Source of the DNA: an uncultured Pelagibacteraceae bacterium
GTDB taxonomy: Bacteria > Pseudomonadota > Alphaproteobacteria > Pelagibacterales > Pelagibacteraceae
Assembly (NCBI GenBank): GCA_902634775.1
Contig: CACPLG010000009.1
Location: forward strand, 1 to 59,277
DNA length: 59,277 bases
Direction: 5' to 3'
Below are positions 1 through 7,261 of this stretch, piece after piece. The position numbers and the translations under genes were made by a program. Position 1 is the stretch's first letter. Each line of letters begins with the position of its first letter. The notes under the pieces are model-generated. The model saw only the letters and a program-made list of their open reading frames with translations, had not been told where the DNA came from and searched no databases.

Positions 1-1151
1 AAGAGGCAGCAGAAAAAGCTAAAATAGAATTGTCTTCTGCAGCACAAACTGAAATAAATCTTCCTTTTATTACAGCTGACAAAACTGGTCCAAAACACAT
101 AAACTTAAAAATGACAAGAGCTAAGCTTGAAGCTTTAGTTGAAGATTTAATTAAAAGAACTATGCCACCATGCCAAACTGCTCTTAAAGATGCTGGTTTA
201 TCAGCAGGCGAAATAGACGAAATAGTTCTTGTTGGAGGTATGACAAGAATGCCGAAAATAATTGAAGAAGTTAAAAACTTCTTTGGCAAAGAACCTAATA
301 AATCTGTTAACCCTGACGAAGTAGTTGCTATGGGTGCTGCAATTCAAGCAGGTGTACTTCAAGGTGATGTAAAAGATGTATTGTTATTAGATGTAACGCC
401 TCTATCTTTAGGTATCGAAACTTTAGGTGGTGTATCCACTAAACTGATTGATAAGAATACAACTATTCCTACTAAGAAAAGCCAAGTATTTTCTACTGCG
501 GAAGATAATCAACCGGCTGTATCGATTAGAGTTCTTCAAGGTAAAAGAGAAATGGCCTCTGATAATAAAATTTTAGGTAATTTTGAATTGGTTGGAATTG
601 CTCCAGCACCAAGAGGTGTTCCTCAAATTGAGGTAACTTTTGATATTGATGCTAATGGAATAGTAAACGTTTCAGCAAAAGATAAAGGAACTGGCAAAGA
701 ACAAAAGATTCAAATTCAAGCTTCCGGAGGATTGAGTGACGAAGAGATTAGCAAAATGGTTAAAGATGCTGAAGCTAACAAAGAAGAGGATAAGAAAAAA
801 AGAGAGGCTGTTGATGCAAGAAATCAAGCAGATACTCTTGTTCATTCAACTGAAAAAAATTTAAAGGAACATGGTTCTAAAGTTTCTGAAGCTGATAAAA
901 AAGCAATTGAAACAGCATCGGCAGACTTAAGAAACGCATTAAAAGGAACTGATGTTGAAGCAATTAAAAAGAAAACTCAGGATTTAGTACAAGCTTCTAT
1001 GAAACTTGGTGAAGCTATTTACAAATCTCAACAAAGTGCAAAACCAGCTGAAAATGCTAAAGACCAAAAACAAGAAGGAAAAAAAGACGACAACGTTGTT
1101 GATGCAGACTTTGAAGAAGTAAAAGACGAGAATAAAGAGAAAAGCGCCTAA
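1..1151 (+). CDS. dnaK: Chaperone DnaK (Hsp70), C-terminal part, 5' truncated by window edge
   Basis: The reading frame is open from base 3, so the gene starts upstream of the window. What remains is the end of the ATPase domain ([10 protein letters not shown], and the [11 protein letters not shown] segment), the interdomain linker ([15 protein letters not shown]), the beta-sandwich substrate-binding domain and the helical lid. It ends in the acidic tail [11 protein letters not shown] typical of proteobacterial DnaK. It folds client proteins in the cytoplasm with DnaJ and GrpE. dnaJ follows 26 bases downstream on the same strand, the usual arrangement. The first in-frame start-like codon (TTG at 30) is internal and not the true start. 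Confidence 0.98.
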   Translation, partial: EAAEKAKIELSSAAQTEINLPFITADKTGPKHINLKMTRAKLEALVEDLIKRTMPPCQTALKDAGLSAGEIDEIVLVGGMTRMPKIIEEVKNFFGKEPNKSVNPDEVVAMGAAIQAGVLQGDVKDVLLLDVTPLSLGIETLGGVSTKLIDKNTTIPTKKSQVFSTAEDNQPAVSIRVLQGKREMASDNKILGNFELVGIAPAPRGVPQIEVTFDIDANGIVNVSAKDKGTGKEQKIQIQASGGLSDEEISKMVKDAEANKEEDKKKREAVDARNQADTLVHSTEKNLKEHGSKVSEADKKAIETASADLRNALKGTDVEAIKKKTQDLVQASMKLGEAIYKSQQSAKPAENAKDQKQEGKKDDNVVDADFEEVKDENKEKSA

Positions 1152-1177
1152 GATAGCAACTATTTGTCTTATTTATT

Positions 1178-2302
1178 ATGGCAAAAAGAGATTATTACGA
1201 CGTCTTAGGTATAAATAAATCAGCCTCACCGGAACAGATAAAATCTGCTTATAGAAAACTTGCAGTAAAGTACCATCCAGACAAAAACAAAGGTGATAAA
1301 GCTTCTGAGGAAAAATTTAAAGAAGCATCAGAGGCCTACCACATTTTATCTAATACTGAGAGAAAACAAAACTACGATAATTTTGGACATGCTGCTTTTG
1401 AAAATGGTGGTGGAGGAAGAGGAGGATTCGGAAATTTTGATTTTTCTAACCATTTCTCAGATATTTTTGAAGATTTTTTTGGAGAAGGCTTTGGAGGTGG
1501 AAGAAGATCTAGAAAATCAAACAATCGTGGTTCAGACTTGAGATATGATTTATCTATTTCATTAAATGAGGCATATTCCGGTAAGAAACAAGATATTAAA
1601 TTCTCTACATCTGAAAAATGTGACACTTGTAAAGGAAGTGGATCTAAGCCTGGTCATAATGTAAGTTCTTGTGCAATGTGTAATGGTCATGGTCAAGTTA
1701 GATCAAGCCAGGGTTTTTTTACAGTCCAACAAACTTGTCCTCAGTGTTCTGGTTCAGGAGAACAAATAACTAATCCATGCACAAGTTGTGGCGGTCAAGG
1801 TAAAAAACAGGCTTCAAAAAGATTATCTGTTACAATTCCAAAAGGTGTTGATGATGGCACAAGAATAAGATTAGCAGGAAAAGGTGAGGCTGGTTCAAGA
1901 GGTGCAGGAAGCGGAGATCTTTATCTATTTATAAATGTTTATTCTCATGATTTATTTAAAAGATCTGACGAAAATCTGTACTTTGAATGTCCTATATCGA
2001 TTTCAGACGCGGCTTTAGGCTCGACTATAGAAATTCCTACTATAGATGGAGGAAAAGCTAAAATAAAAATTCCAGCTGGAACTCAAAGCGGAAAACAACT
2101 TAGACTTAAAGGTAAAGGAATGCCTTATATAAGAGGTAGTGGATATGGTGACTTGTATGTTCAACTAAATACAGAAGTGCCAATCTCATTAAATAAAGAA
2201 CAAAAAGAGTTACTAGAAAAATTCAGACAAATTGAGAATGAAAAGTCAAACCCTAGTATTAAAAAATTCTTTGAAAAAGCTAAAAACTTTTGGAAAAACT
2301 AA
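1178..2302 (+). CDS. dnaJ: Chaperone DnaJ (Hsp40)
   Basis: This is the co-chaperone that delivers clients to DnaK and stimulates its ATPase. The 374-residue protein has the full type I layout. The J domain (residues 1-70) carries HPD at 33-35, and a Gly/Phe-rich region spans about 75-117. Four zinc-binding repeats begin CDTC (148), CAMC (165), CPQC (187) and CTSC (201), followed by the C-terminal client-binding domains. The gene lies directly behind dnaK and is probably co-transcribed with it. Length and order are normal for the family. Confidence 0.98.
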   Translation: MAKRDYYDVLGINKSASPEQIKSAYRKLAVKYHPDKNKGDKASEEKFKEASEAYHILSNTERKQNYDNFGHAAFENGGGGRGGFGNFDFSNHFSDIFEDFFGEGFGGGRRSRKSNNRGSDLRYDLSISLNEAYSGKKQDIKFSTSEKCDTCKGSGSKPGHNVSSCAMCNGHGQVRSSQGFFTVQQTCPQCSGSGEQITNPCTSCGGQGKKQASKRLSVTIPKGVDDGTRIRLAGKGEAGSRGAGSGDLYLFINVYSHDLFKRSDENLYFECPISISDAALGSTIEIPTIDGGKAKIKIPAGTQSGKQLRLKGKGMPYIRGSGYGDLYVQLNTEVPISLNKEQKELLEKFRQIENEKSNPSIKKFFEKAKNFWKN

Positions 2303-2305
2303 ATA

Positions 2306-2476
2306 ATGGGTTTTGAACAAATAGTACCAGCTATAGCACTAATTGCGGTTTTAGTTTTAGTATTGCCAAATTTTTTAAGAAGCAACTCTGAAAAAAAACA
2401 ACTTTTTAAAAACTTATCTATTTGGGGTATTATTGTTTTAGTTGTTGTGGTACTTTCTTACTTAATTTTCACATGA
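2306..2476 (+). CDS. Small two-helix membrane protein (56 aa) between dnaJ and dapB
   Basis: A short ORF starts with ATG three bases after the dnaJ stop and ends in TGA overlapping the dapB start (ATGA, 2473-2476). The product is about 56 residues. A first hydrophobic helix (about residues 6-21) is followed by a basic loop (RSNSEKKQLFKN) and a second helix (about 40-55), so it looks like a hairpin inner-membrane protein. Tight packing on both sides and the stop/start overlap argue that it is a real gene. I do not recognise the family and cannot assign a function. Confidence 0.72.
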   Translation: MGFEQIVPAIALIAVLVLVLPNFLRSNSEKKQLFKNLSIWGIIVLVVVVLSYLIFT

Positions 2477-3249
2477 ATAAAATTAAACTAGCTGTAACTG
2501 GTTGTTTAGGCCGAATGGGTCAGCAAATAATTAAGTCTTCAAAATTAGATAGAAAATTTAAGCTTGTTACACTCACAGAGAGCAGAAAAATTTATAAAAA
2601 AATATCAGGTATTAAACCTGAATTAAATAATGAAAGCGCTTTTAGAAAAGCAAATATCATTATTGATTTCACGATACCAAAATGTACTTTTCAGGTTTTA
2701 AAAATAGCATCAAAGCTAAAAAAAAAGGTTGTGATTGGCACAACTGGGTTTTCAAAAAAAGAAGAAGAATTGATTAAAAAGTATGCAAGAAAAATACCAA
2801 TTTTAAAAGCGGGTAATATGAGCTTAGGAATAAACCTTTTAATGTATCTTACCGAAATTGCGTCGAGCTCTTTAGGAAGCAATTTCTTAAGTAAAGTTTA
2901 CGAAGTGCATCATAAACACAAAAAAGATCATCCATCAGGTACTGCTTTAATGCTTGGCAAAGGTATAGCGGTAGGTAAAAAGAAAGATTTTTATAAAATG
3001 ATTGGTAATAAATATTTCAATAAGAAAACATTTCCTTATGGGAAAAAAATTAACTTTAATTCAATAAGAAAAGGTGAGACTATTGGTGAACACGAGGTAA
3101 AATTTTCAAGTGGTAAAGAAATTATAACTTTAAATCACGAGGCATTTGACAGAGCTTTATATTCTGAGGGAGCTTTAACAGCAGCTAAATGGCTCATGTC
3201 TAAAAGACCTGGTCTTTACTCAATGAGAAATGTTTTAAATTTTAAATGA
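2473..3249 (+). CDS. dapB: 4-hydroxy-tetrahydrodipicolinate reductase
   Basis: DapB makes tetrahydrodipicolinate in the diaminopimelate/lysine pathway, feeding lysine and peptidoglycan synthesis. The 258-residue protein starts at the ATG at 2473, because the nucleotide-binding motif (GCLGRMG, residues 10-16) is expected right at the N-terminus. An upstream in-frame start at 2422 would add non-homologous residues from the preceding small ORF. Other signatures are GTTG (89-92) and the catalytic segment HHKHKKDHPSGT (146-157). It overlaps the previous ORF by ATGA and the next gene (nth) by four bases. Confidence 0.95.
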   Translation: MNKIKLAVTGCLGRMGQQIIKSSKLDRKFKLVTLTESRKIYKKISGIKPELNNESAFRKANIIIDFTIPKCTFQVLKIASKLKKKVVIGTTGFSKKEEELIKKYARKIPILKAGNMSLGINLLMYLTEIASSSLGSNFLSKVYEVHHKHKKDHPSGTALMLGKGIAVGKKKDFYKMIGNKYFNKKTFPYGKKINFNSIRKGETIGEHEVKFSSGKEIITLNHEAFDRALYSEGALTAAKWLMSKRPGLYSMRNVLNFK

Positions 3250-3914
3250 GACTCAATGAGGCTGAAAAGAAAAAAAGAGCTAAAATAGTTCTTAAAATTT
3301 TAAATAGAATATATCCAAAAATTTCTGTTCCATTACATAGTAGAAATGTATTTACCCTTTTAATTTCAGTTTTGCTTTCTGCCCAGTGTACGGATGTTAA
3401 TGTGAACAATGTCACAAAAGATATCTACCCAAAATACCATAAACCAAAACACTTTTTAAAACTTGGTAGAAAAAAAATAGAAAAGCTAATTAAAAGAATA
3501 GGTATTTTTAGGATCAAAGCTAAAAGCATTTTTAATCTTTCAAAAATATTGATGGAAAAATATAACGGTAAGGTCCCAAAAACTTTTCAGGAACTAGAAG
3601 AACTTCCTGGTGTTGGGCATAAAACTGCAAGTGTAGTTATGTCCCAAGGTTTTGGTCATCCTGCCTTCCCAATAGATACGCATATACATAGATTGGCACA
3701 AAGGTGGGGACTAACTAATGGTAAAAATGTCGTGCAAACAGAGGAAGATCTTAAAAGATTATTTCCGAAAAAATATTGGAATAAACTTCACTTACAAATA
3801 ATCTATTATGGAAGAGAGTTTTGCAAAGCTCGAGATTGCTACGGAATAACTTGTAAAATCTGCACATCTTGTTATCCTAATAGAAAAAAACCAGTCAAAA
3901 CAAAGAAAGCATAA
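3246..3914 (+). CDS. nth: Endonuclease III (DNA glycosylase/AP lyase)
   Basis: Nth removes oxidised pyrimidines and cleaves abasic sites in base excision repair. The 222-residue protein has the helix-hairpin-helix LPGVGHKT with catalytic Lys126, and the catalytic Asp144 in PIDTH. The C-terminal iron-sulfur region is unusual. Cysteines stand at 193, 198, 203, 206 and 209, whereas the classic pattern is C-x6-C-x2-C-x5-C. The first, third and last canonical positions are kept, the second is Gly200, and two extra cysteines are present. The start overlaps the dapB stop by four bases. Confidence 0.93.
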   Translation: MRLNEAEKKKRAKIVLKILNRIYPKISVPLHSRNVFTLLISVLLSAQCTDVNVNNVTKDIYPKYHKPKHFLKLGRKKIEKLIKRIGIFRIKAKSIFNLSKILMEKYNGKVPKTFQELEELPGVGHKTASVVMSQGFGHPAFPIDTHIHRLAQRWGLTNGKNVVQTEEDLKRLFPKKYWNKLHLQIIYYGREFCKARDCYGITCKICTSCYPNRKKPVKTKKA

Positions 3915-3915
3915 A

Positions 3916-4845
3916 ATGAAAATCTTGGGAATTGGAAACGCAATAGTTGACGTTATTTGTAAAGTTGATGATGAATTTATAAAAAAAAATAACCTTACAA
4001 AAAGTACGATGAAATTAATTTTTGATGAAAAAGAGTTTAAACAATTGCTTTCAAACTTAAAAATTGAAAAAACTGTTTCTGGTGGATCAGTAGCCAATTC
4101 AATTGTTGGATTATCACAGTTAGGAAATGATGTTGGATTTATTGGTAAAGTAAATGATGATGATCTTGGCGGAAAATATGAGGATGGTCTAAAGATAGAG
4201 AATGTTAAATATTTTTATTCTAAAAAGAGAGAAGAGTTGCCAACTGGCACATGTTTAATATTGGTCACCCCAGACTCTGAAAGAACTATGTGTACGTTTC
4301 TTGGTACAGCTGGAAAGATTAACGAGAACGATGTTGATATAAATGCAATCAAAAAAAGTGAGACTATTTTTCTAGAGGGATATCTTTGGGATGAGGGTGA
4401 CCCAAAAAAAGCATTTGATAAAGCAATAAATAATGCAAATAAAGTTGCTATGTCATTATCAGATCAATTTTGCGTAGATAGACACAAACCTCATTTTTTA
4501 GAATTAGTTAAAAATAAACTAGATATAACTTTTGCTAACGAACAAGAAATTATGTCTTTAATTGATGCGAAAAGTTTTGAGGATGTAATCAATTTTGCTA
4601 AAGAATTAAAAAAGTTATTAGTGATAACAAGAGGGGAAAAAGGTGCCATATCTATTAATGGAAGTGAGATAACAGAATGTGGGATTAAAAAAAATCTTAG
4701 AATAGTTGATCTCACAGGTGCTGGTGATTTATTTGCGGCAGGTTTCTTACATGGTCATGTTAACAACATGTCTCAGAAAGAATGCTTAGAAAAGGGTACT
4801 GAGATGTCATCAAAAGTAATTCAACAAATAGGTGCTCGGATTTAA
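3916..4845 (+). CDS. PfkB-family carbohydrate/nucleoside kinase (adenosine kinase-like)
   Basis: This is a ribokinase-fold (PfkB) kinase of 309 residues. It shows an N-terminal GIGNAIVDV segment, the substrate-binding Gly pair in SGGSVAN, and the C-terminal signature DLTGAGDLFAAGF with catalytic Asp near 271. Overall it resembles alphaproteobacterial proteins annotated as adenosine kinase or sugar kinase, but substrate cannot be fixed from sequence alone. It starts one base after the nth stop, so it probably shares that transcript. Its stop abuts the end of the convergent ArfA-like gene with no spacer. Confidence 0.88.
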   Translation: MKILGIGNAIVDVICKVDDEFIKKNNLTKSTMKLIFDEKEFKQLLSNLKIEKTVSGGSVANSIVGLSQLGNDVGFIGKVNDDDLGGKYEDGLKIENVKYFYSKKREELPTGTCLILVTPDSERTMCTFLGTAGKINENDVDINAIKKSETIFLEGYLWDEGDPKKAFDKAINNANKVAMSLSDQFCVDRHKPHFLELVKNKLDITFANEQEIMSLIDAKSFEDVINFAKELKKLLVITRGEKGAISINGSEITECGIKKNLRIVDLTGAGDLFAAGFLHGHVNNMSQKECLEKGTEMSSKVIQQIGARI

Positions 4846-4953
4846 TTACTTTTTCTTTCTCTTAAAACTTCCCTTTCCTTTTTTTGGCTTAATTACTCTT
4901 GGTTTATATTTTTTTGAAAATAAATCTTTTGCAATAAAATTTTTCTTTTTCAT
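4846..4953 (-). CDS. arfA: ArfA-like alternative ribosome-rescue peptide (35 aa)
   Basis: This short ORF on the minus strand encodes 35 residues. Its C-terminal half (DLFSKKYKPRV..., then KKGKGSFKRKKK) matches the core of ArfA (in E. coli LFRQRVEKNKKGKGSYMRK). ArfA enters the empty A site of ribosomes stalled on stopless mRNA and recruits RF2. The protein is much shorter than full-length ArfA (about 72 residues) and stops right after the KGKGS-basic motif. Its ATG overlaps the TAA of the upstream regulator gene (TAATG at 4951-4955), which suggests translational coupling. No hairpin that would make the mRNA stopless is evident. The assignment rests on motif resemblance only. Confidence 0.62.
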   Translation of the reverse strand: MKKKNFIAKDLFSKKYKPRVIKPKKGKGSFKRKKK

Positions 4954-5543
4954 TAAATAATATATCCATTTTTATTACTTTTAATTAAATTGTCATTTCC
5001 AAACTCGGCCTTTATTTTTTTTCTAAGTCTATAAATATGGGTTTCAACTGTATGTGTCTCAAGTTCCGAAGAATGTTGCCAAATTTCTTTTTCCAAAGTT
5101 TCAACATTTACTGGTTTCTTTGAATTATTTAGAAATAATATCATATCGGTTTCTCGCTCTGTTAATTTTAAACTTGATTTACCCTTTTTGAGTTCTCTTG
5201 AGTTAATATCTAAAAAAAAATCTTTAACATTTACATTTGATTGATCTTGATATTTTTTCTGAATAAATCTTACATTTAAATTTTCAATAAATGTAAAAAT
5301 ATTTACTGGAGTTTTTAATTTAATAATTTGATCTTCGTTTAAATTTTTAACAAAGAAATCATATTCTTTTTCATGCACAACTAAGATTGAATTTTCTGTA
5401 GAAATACTTTTACTCTCGTATTTATCAAAAAAGATTTCTTTATTATCAAATTTTAATATTTCGTAACCGATATGTTCTTGGAGTTCTCTGATGATATTGT
5501 AAAAATTTGATAAATTAATTATATATAATTTTTGATTTACCAT
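4953..5543 (-). CDS. Winged-helix (OmpR-type) DNA-binding regulator with degenerate receiver
   Basis: The C-terminal part (about residues 105-196) is a Trans_reg_C/OmpR winged helix: LTERETDMILFL, the recognition helix in THTVETHIYRLRKKIK, and a wing ending KNGYII. The N-terminal 90 residues have the size of a receiver domain, but I cannot find the phosphoryl-accepting Asp at the end of the third strand (SILVVHEKE there) or the usual acidic pocket. It is probably not a classical phosphorylated response regulator, and no kinase gene is adjacent. The target is unknown. It lies 14 bases from the divergent L,D-transpeptidase gene and is coupled to the ArfA-like ORF. Confidence 0.8.
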   Translation of the reverse strand: MVNQKLYIINLSNFYNIIRELQEHIGYEILKFDNKEIFFDKYESKSISTENSILVVHEKEYDFFVKNLNEDQIIKLKTPVNIFTFIENLNVRFIQKKYQDQSNVNVKDFFLDINSRELKKGKSSLKLTERETDMILFLNNSKKPVNVETLEKEIWQHSSELETHTVETHIYRLRKKIKAEFGNDNLIKSNKNGYII

Positions 5544-5557
5544 ATACTTTAGAACTT

Positions 5558-6049
5558 ATGATAATTAAGCTTAAAAATAAAGACACCTTAATTTGTGATG
5601 ATTTCCAATTTAAATGCTCTATTGGTAAAAAAGGTTTAAAAAAAAATAAACTAGAAGGAGATAATTGTACTCCAATAGGAACATTTTCATTAGGACCAGT
5701 TTACTATAGAAATGATAGAGTAGATAAACCTAATACAAAATTAAAAACTCTTAGAATAAATAAACAAATGGGCTGGTGTGATGATCCTCGCAATATTAGT
5801 TATAATAAAGAAATAAAATTAAATAAAAAAATTAAAGCCGAAAAGTTGTATAGAAAAGATAAGATTTACGACATTATTATTGTAATAAATTATAACACTA
5901 AAAGAATAATCAGAAATAAAGGTAGCGCTATTTTTATTCACGTTACAAATAATTATAGACCCACTAGAGGGTGCATAGCATTAAGTTTGAATGATATTGA
6001 AATATTATTGAAGATAATAAAAAAAAATTCAAAAATTAGGATATCCTAA
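5558..6049 (+). CDS. L,D-transpeptidase (YkuD) domain protein
   Basis: The 163-residue protein has the YkuD signature: His128 in IFIHVTNN and the nucleophile Cys139 in TRGCIALS. Family members form 3-3 peptidoglycan crosslinks or attach proteins to the wall. This one starts MIIKLKNKDT with no signal peptide or membrane helix visible, as in several short alphaproteobacterial homologues, so its location and substrate are unclear. It diverges from the winged-helix gene by 14 bases, so the promoters must overlap. Its stop overlaps that of the convergent yggS-like gene (CTAA). Confidence 0.85.
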   Translation: MIIKLKNKDTLICDDFQFKCSIGKKGLKKNKLEGDNCTPIGTFSLGPVYYRNDRVDKPNTKLKTLRINKQMGWCDDPRNISYNKEIKLNKKIKAEKLYRKDKIYDIIIVINYNTKRIIRNKGSAIFIHVTNNYRPTRGCIALSLNDIEILLKIIKKNSKIRIS

Positions 6050-6687
6050 CTTCTGTTTCCAAATATTTTAGAACCTACTCTTATATATGTTGCATTAAAC
6101 CTTAGCGCATCCATATAATCGTTGGACATTCCCATACTAATTTCTTTTAATTTCATTCTTTCTGACAAATTTTGCATTTTTTTAAAAAAAGGAGTCGGGT
6201 CTTCATCAAAAGGAGGTAAACACATAATTCCTATAATGTTAAGATTGAATTCAGTTACACATCTTTTATAAAAACTTTCTAAGTCATCTTGATCAATGCC
6301 AGATTTTTGACTTTCTTTTCCTAAGTTTATTTGAATAAATATTTTCGGTCTAAAATTTTTTTTTTCCTGTTCTAATGAAATTTTTTCTGCAAGTTTAATG
6401 CTATCTAGAGAGTGAATATAATCAAACAAAGGTAAGGCAAACTTTACTTTGTTTGTTTGTAATTTACCTATTAAATGTAATTTTAAATTAGGAAAATCGT
6501 TTTTAATTGATGTCCATTTTTCTTGAGCCTCTTGAACTTTATTTTCTCCAAAATGCTGATGGCCACGATTTATCAAAGGTAATATATGACTTATTGGGAA
6601 TGTTTTTGATACCGCAACAATATTAGCATTTTTAAAATTGCTTATTTCCTCTTTTACTAAGTCAAAATTTTTTACTACATTCTCCAT
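6046..6687 (-). CDS. yggS: YggS/PROSC-family pyridoxal-phosphate homeostasis protein
   Basis: This family is a single-domain PLP-binding TIM barrel that buffers intracellular PLP; no catalytic activity is firmly known. The 213-residue protein has the PLP lysine in NIVAVSKTF (Lys28), the HFGENKVQEA strand, LHLIGKLQTNK, and the C-terminal SMGMSNDYMDAL motif near the phosphate. Length is typical. The start codon directly abuts the start of the divergent ThiE-like gene (CATATG at 6685-6690), so promoter and ribosome-binding site must lie inside that neighbour. Confidence 0.93.
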   Translation of the reverse strand: MENVVKNFDLVKEEISNFKNANIVAVSKTFPISHILPLINRGHQHFGENKVQEAQEKWTSIKNDFPNLKLHLIGKLQTNKVKFALPLFDYIHSLDSIKLAEKISLEQEKKNFRPKIFIQINLGKESQKSGIDQDDLESFYKRCVTEFNLNIIGIMCLPPFDEDPTPFFKKMQNLSERMKLKEISMGMSNDYMDALRFNATYIRVGSKIFGNRS

Positions 6688-7242
6688 ATGAATATTAAGT
6701 ATTATTATTTTATAGATGAATTTAACAAAAATGAAATTGAAAAATTACCTACTCAAATTTCATTAATATATAGAAATTATAATAACAAAAATAAACCTAA
6801 TGAGCTAAAAAAATTGGTTATCCATTGTAAAATTAATAGAAGGAAAGTTTATATTTCTAATAATTTAAAAGATGCAATTAAGTATAATTTCGATGGTTTA
6901 TATATCCCCTCATTTCACAAACAACTAAGGTTTCGGAACATAGCAAAAAAGAATCTTGAAATAATAGGTTCTGCTCACAACGCAGTTGAACTTAAAATTA
7001 AAGAAAAACAGGGTTGTTCGAGTATTTTTTTAAGTCCTATTTTTAAAAATAACAAAAATAAAAAATATCTCGATGTTATAAAAACAAATTTATTAAAAAA
7101 AATGACAAAAAATAAAATTGTTTTACTTGGTGGAATTAACCAAAAAACTCTCAAAAGATCTAAACTATGCTCTCCTAATGGTCTTGCAGCAATATCTTGG
7201 ATAAAAAAAAACGGCCCAAGTATAGATACTGGGCCGTTTTAA
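6688..7242 (+). CDS. Thiamine-phosphate synthase/TenI-like TIM-barrel protein
   Basis: The 184-residue protein looks like the ThiE/TenI family. It has an early SLIYRNYN strand, a middle GSAHNAVELKIKEKQGCSSIFLSPIF (where ThiE has S.H...E......AD.I..GP.F), and a final VLLGGINQKTLK...NGLAAIS phosphate-binding region. The HxGQ-type motif of canonical ThiE is replaced by LYIPSFHKQL, and the protein is short, so activity is uncertain. SAR11 cells are known to need a pyrimidine precursor of thiamine, making ThiE chemistry plausible. The last coding bases form a strong hairpin that probably terminates the porin transcript. Confidence 0.68.
   Translation: MNIKYYYFIDEFNKNEIEKLPTQISLIYRNYNNKNKPNELKKLVIHCKINRRKVYISNNLKDAIKYNFDGLYIPSFHKQLRFRNIAKKNLEIIGSAHNAVELKIKEKQGCSSIFLSPIFKNNKNKKYLDVIKTNLLKKMTKNKIVLLGGINQKTLKRSKLCSPNGLAAISWIKKNGPSIDTGPF
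7208..7240 (-). terminator. Intrinsic terminator of the porin gene, inside the ThiE-like CDS
   Basis: A GC-rich stem, CGGCCCA-A-GTAT with ATACTGGGCCG, is flanked by A and T runs. Read on the minus strand it ends in a run of about nine T, the layout of a rho-independent terminator for the porin, whose stop codon is about 20 bases upstream. On the plus strand the tail is only four T, so activity there should be weaker. The hairpin lies wholly within the last codons of the convergent ThiE-like gene. Confidence 0.85.
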
Positions 7243-7261
7243 ATTTAAAACTTAAATTAAA

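Noticed and set aside
2422..2472. Longer DapB start at 2422
   Set aside because: Those codons overlap the 56-residue membrane ORF in another frame; DapB homology starts at the ATG at 2473.
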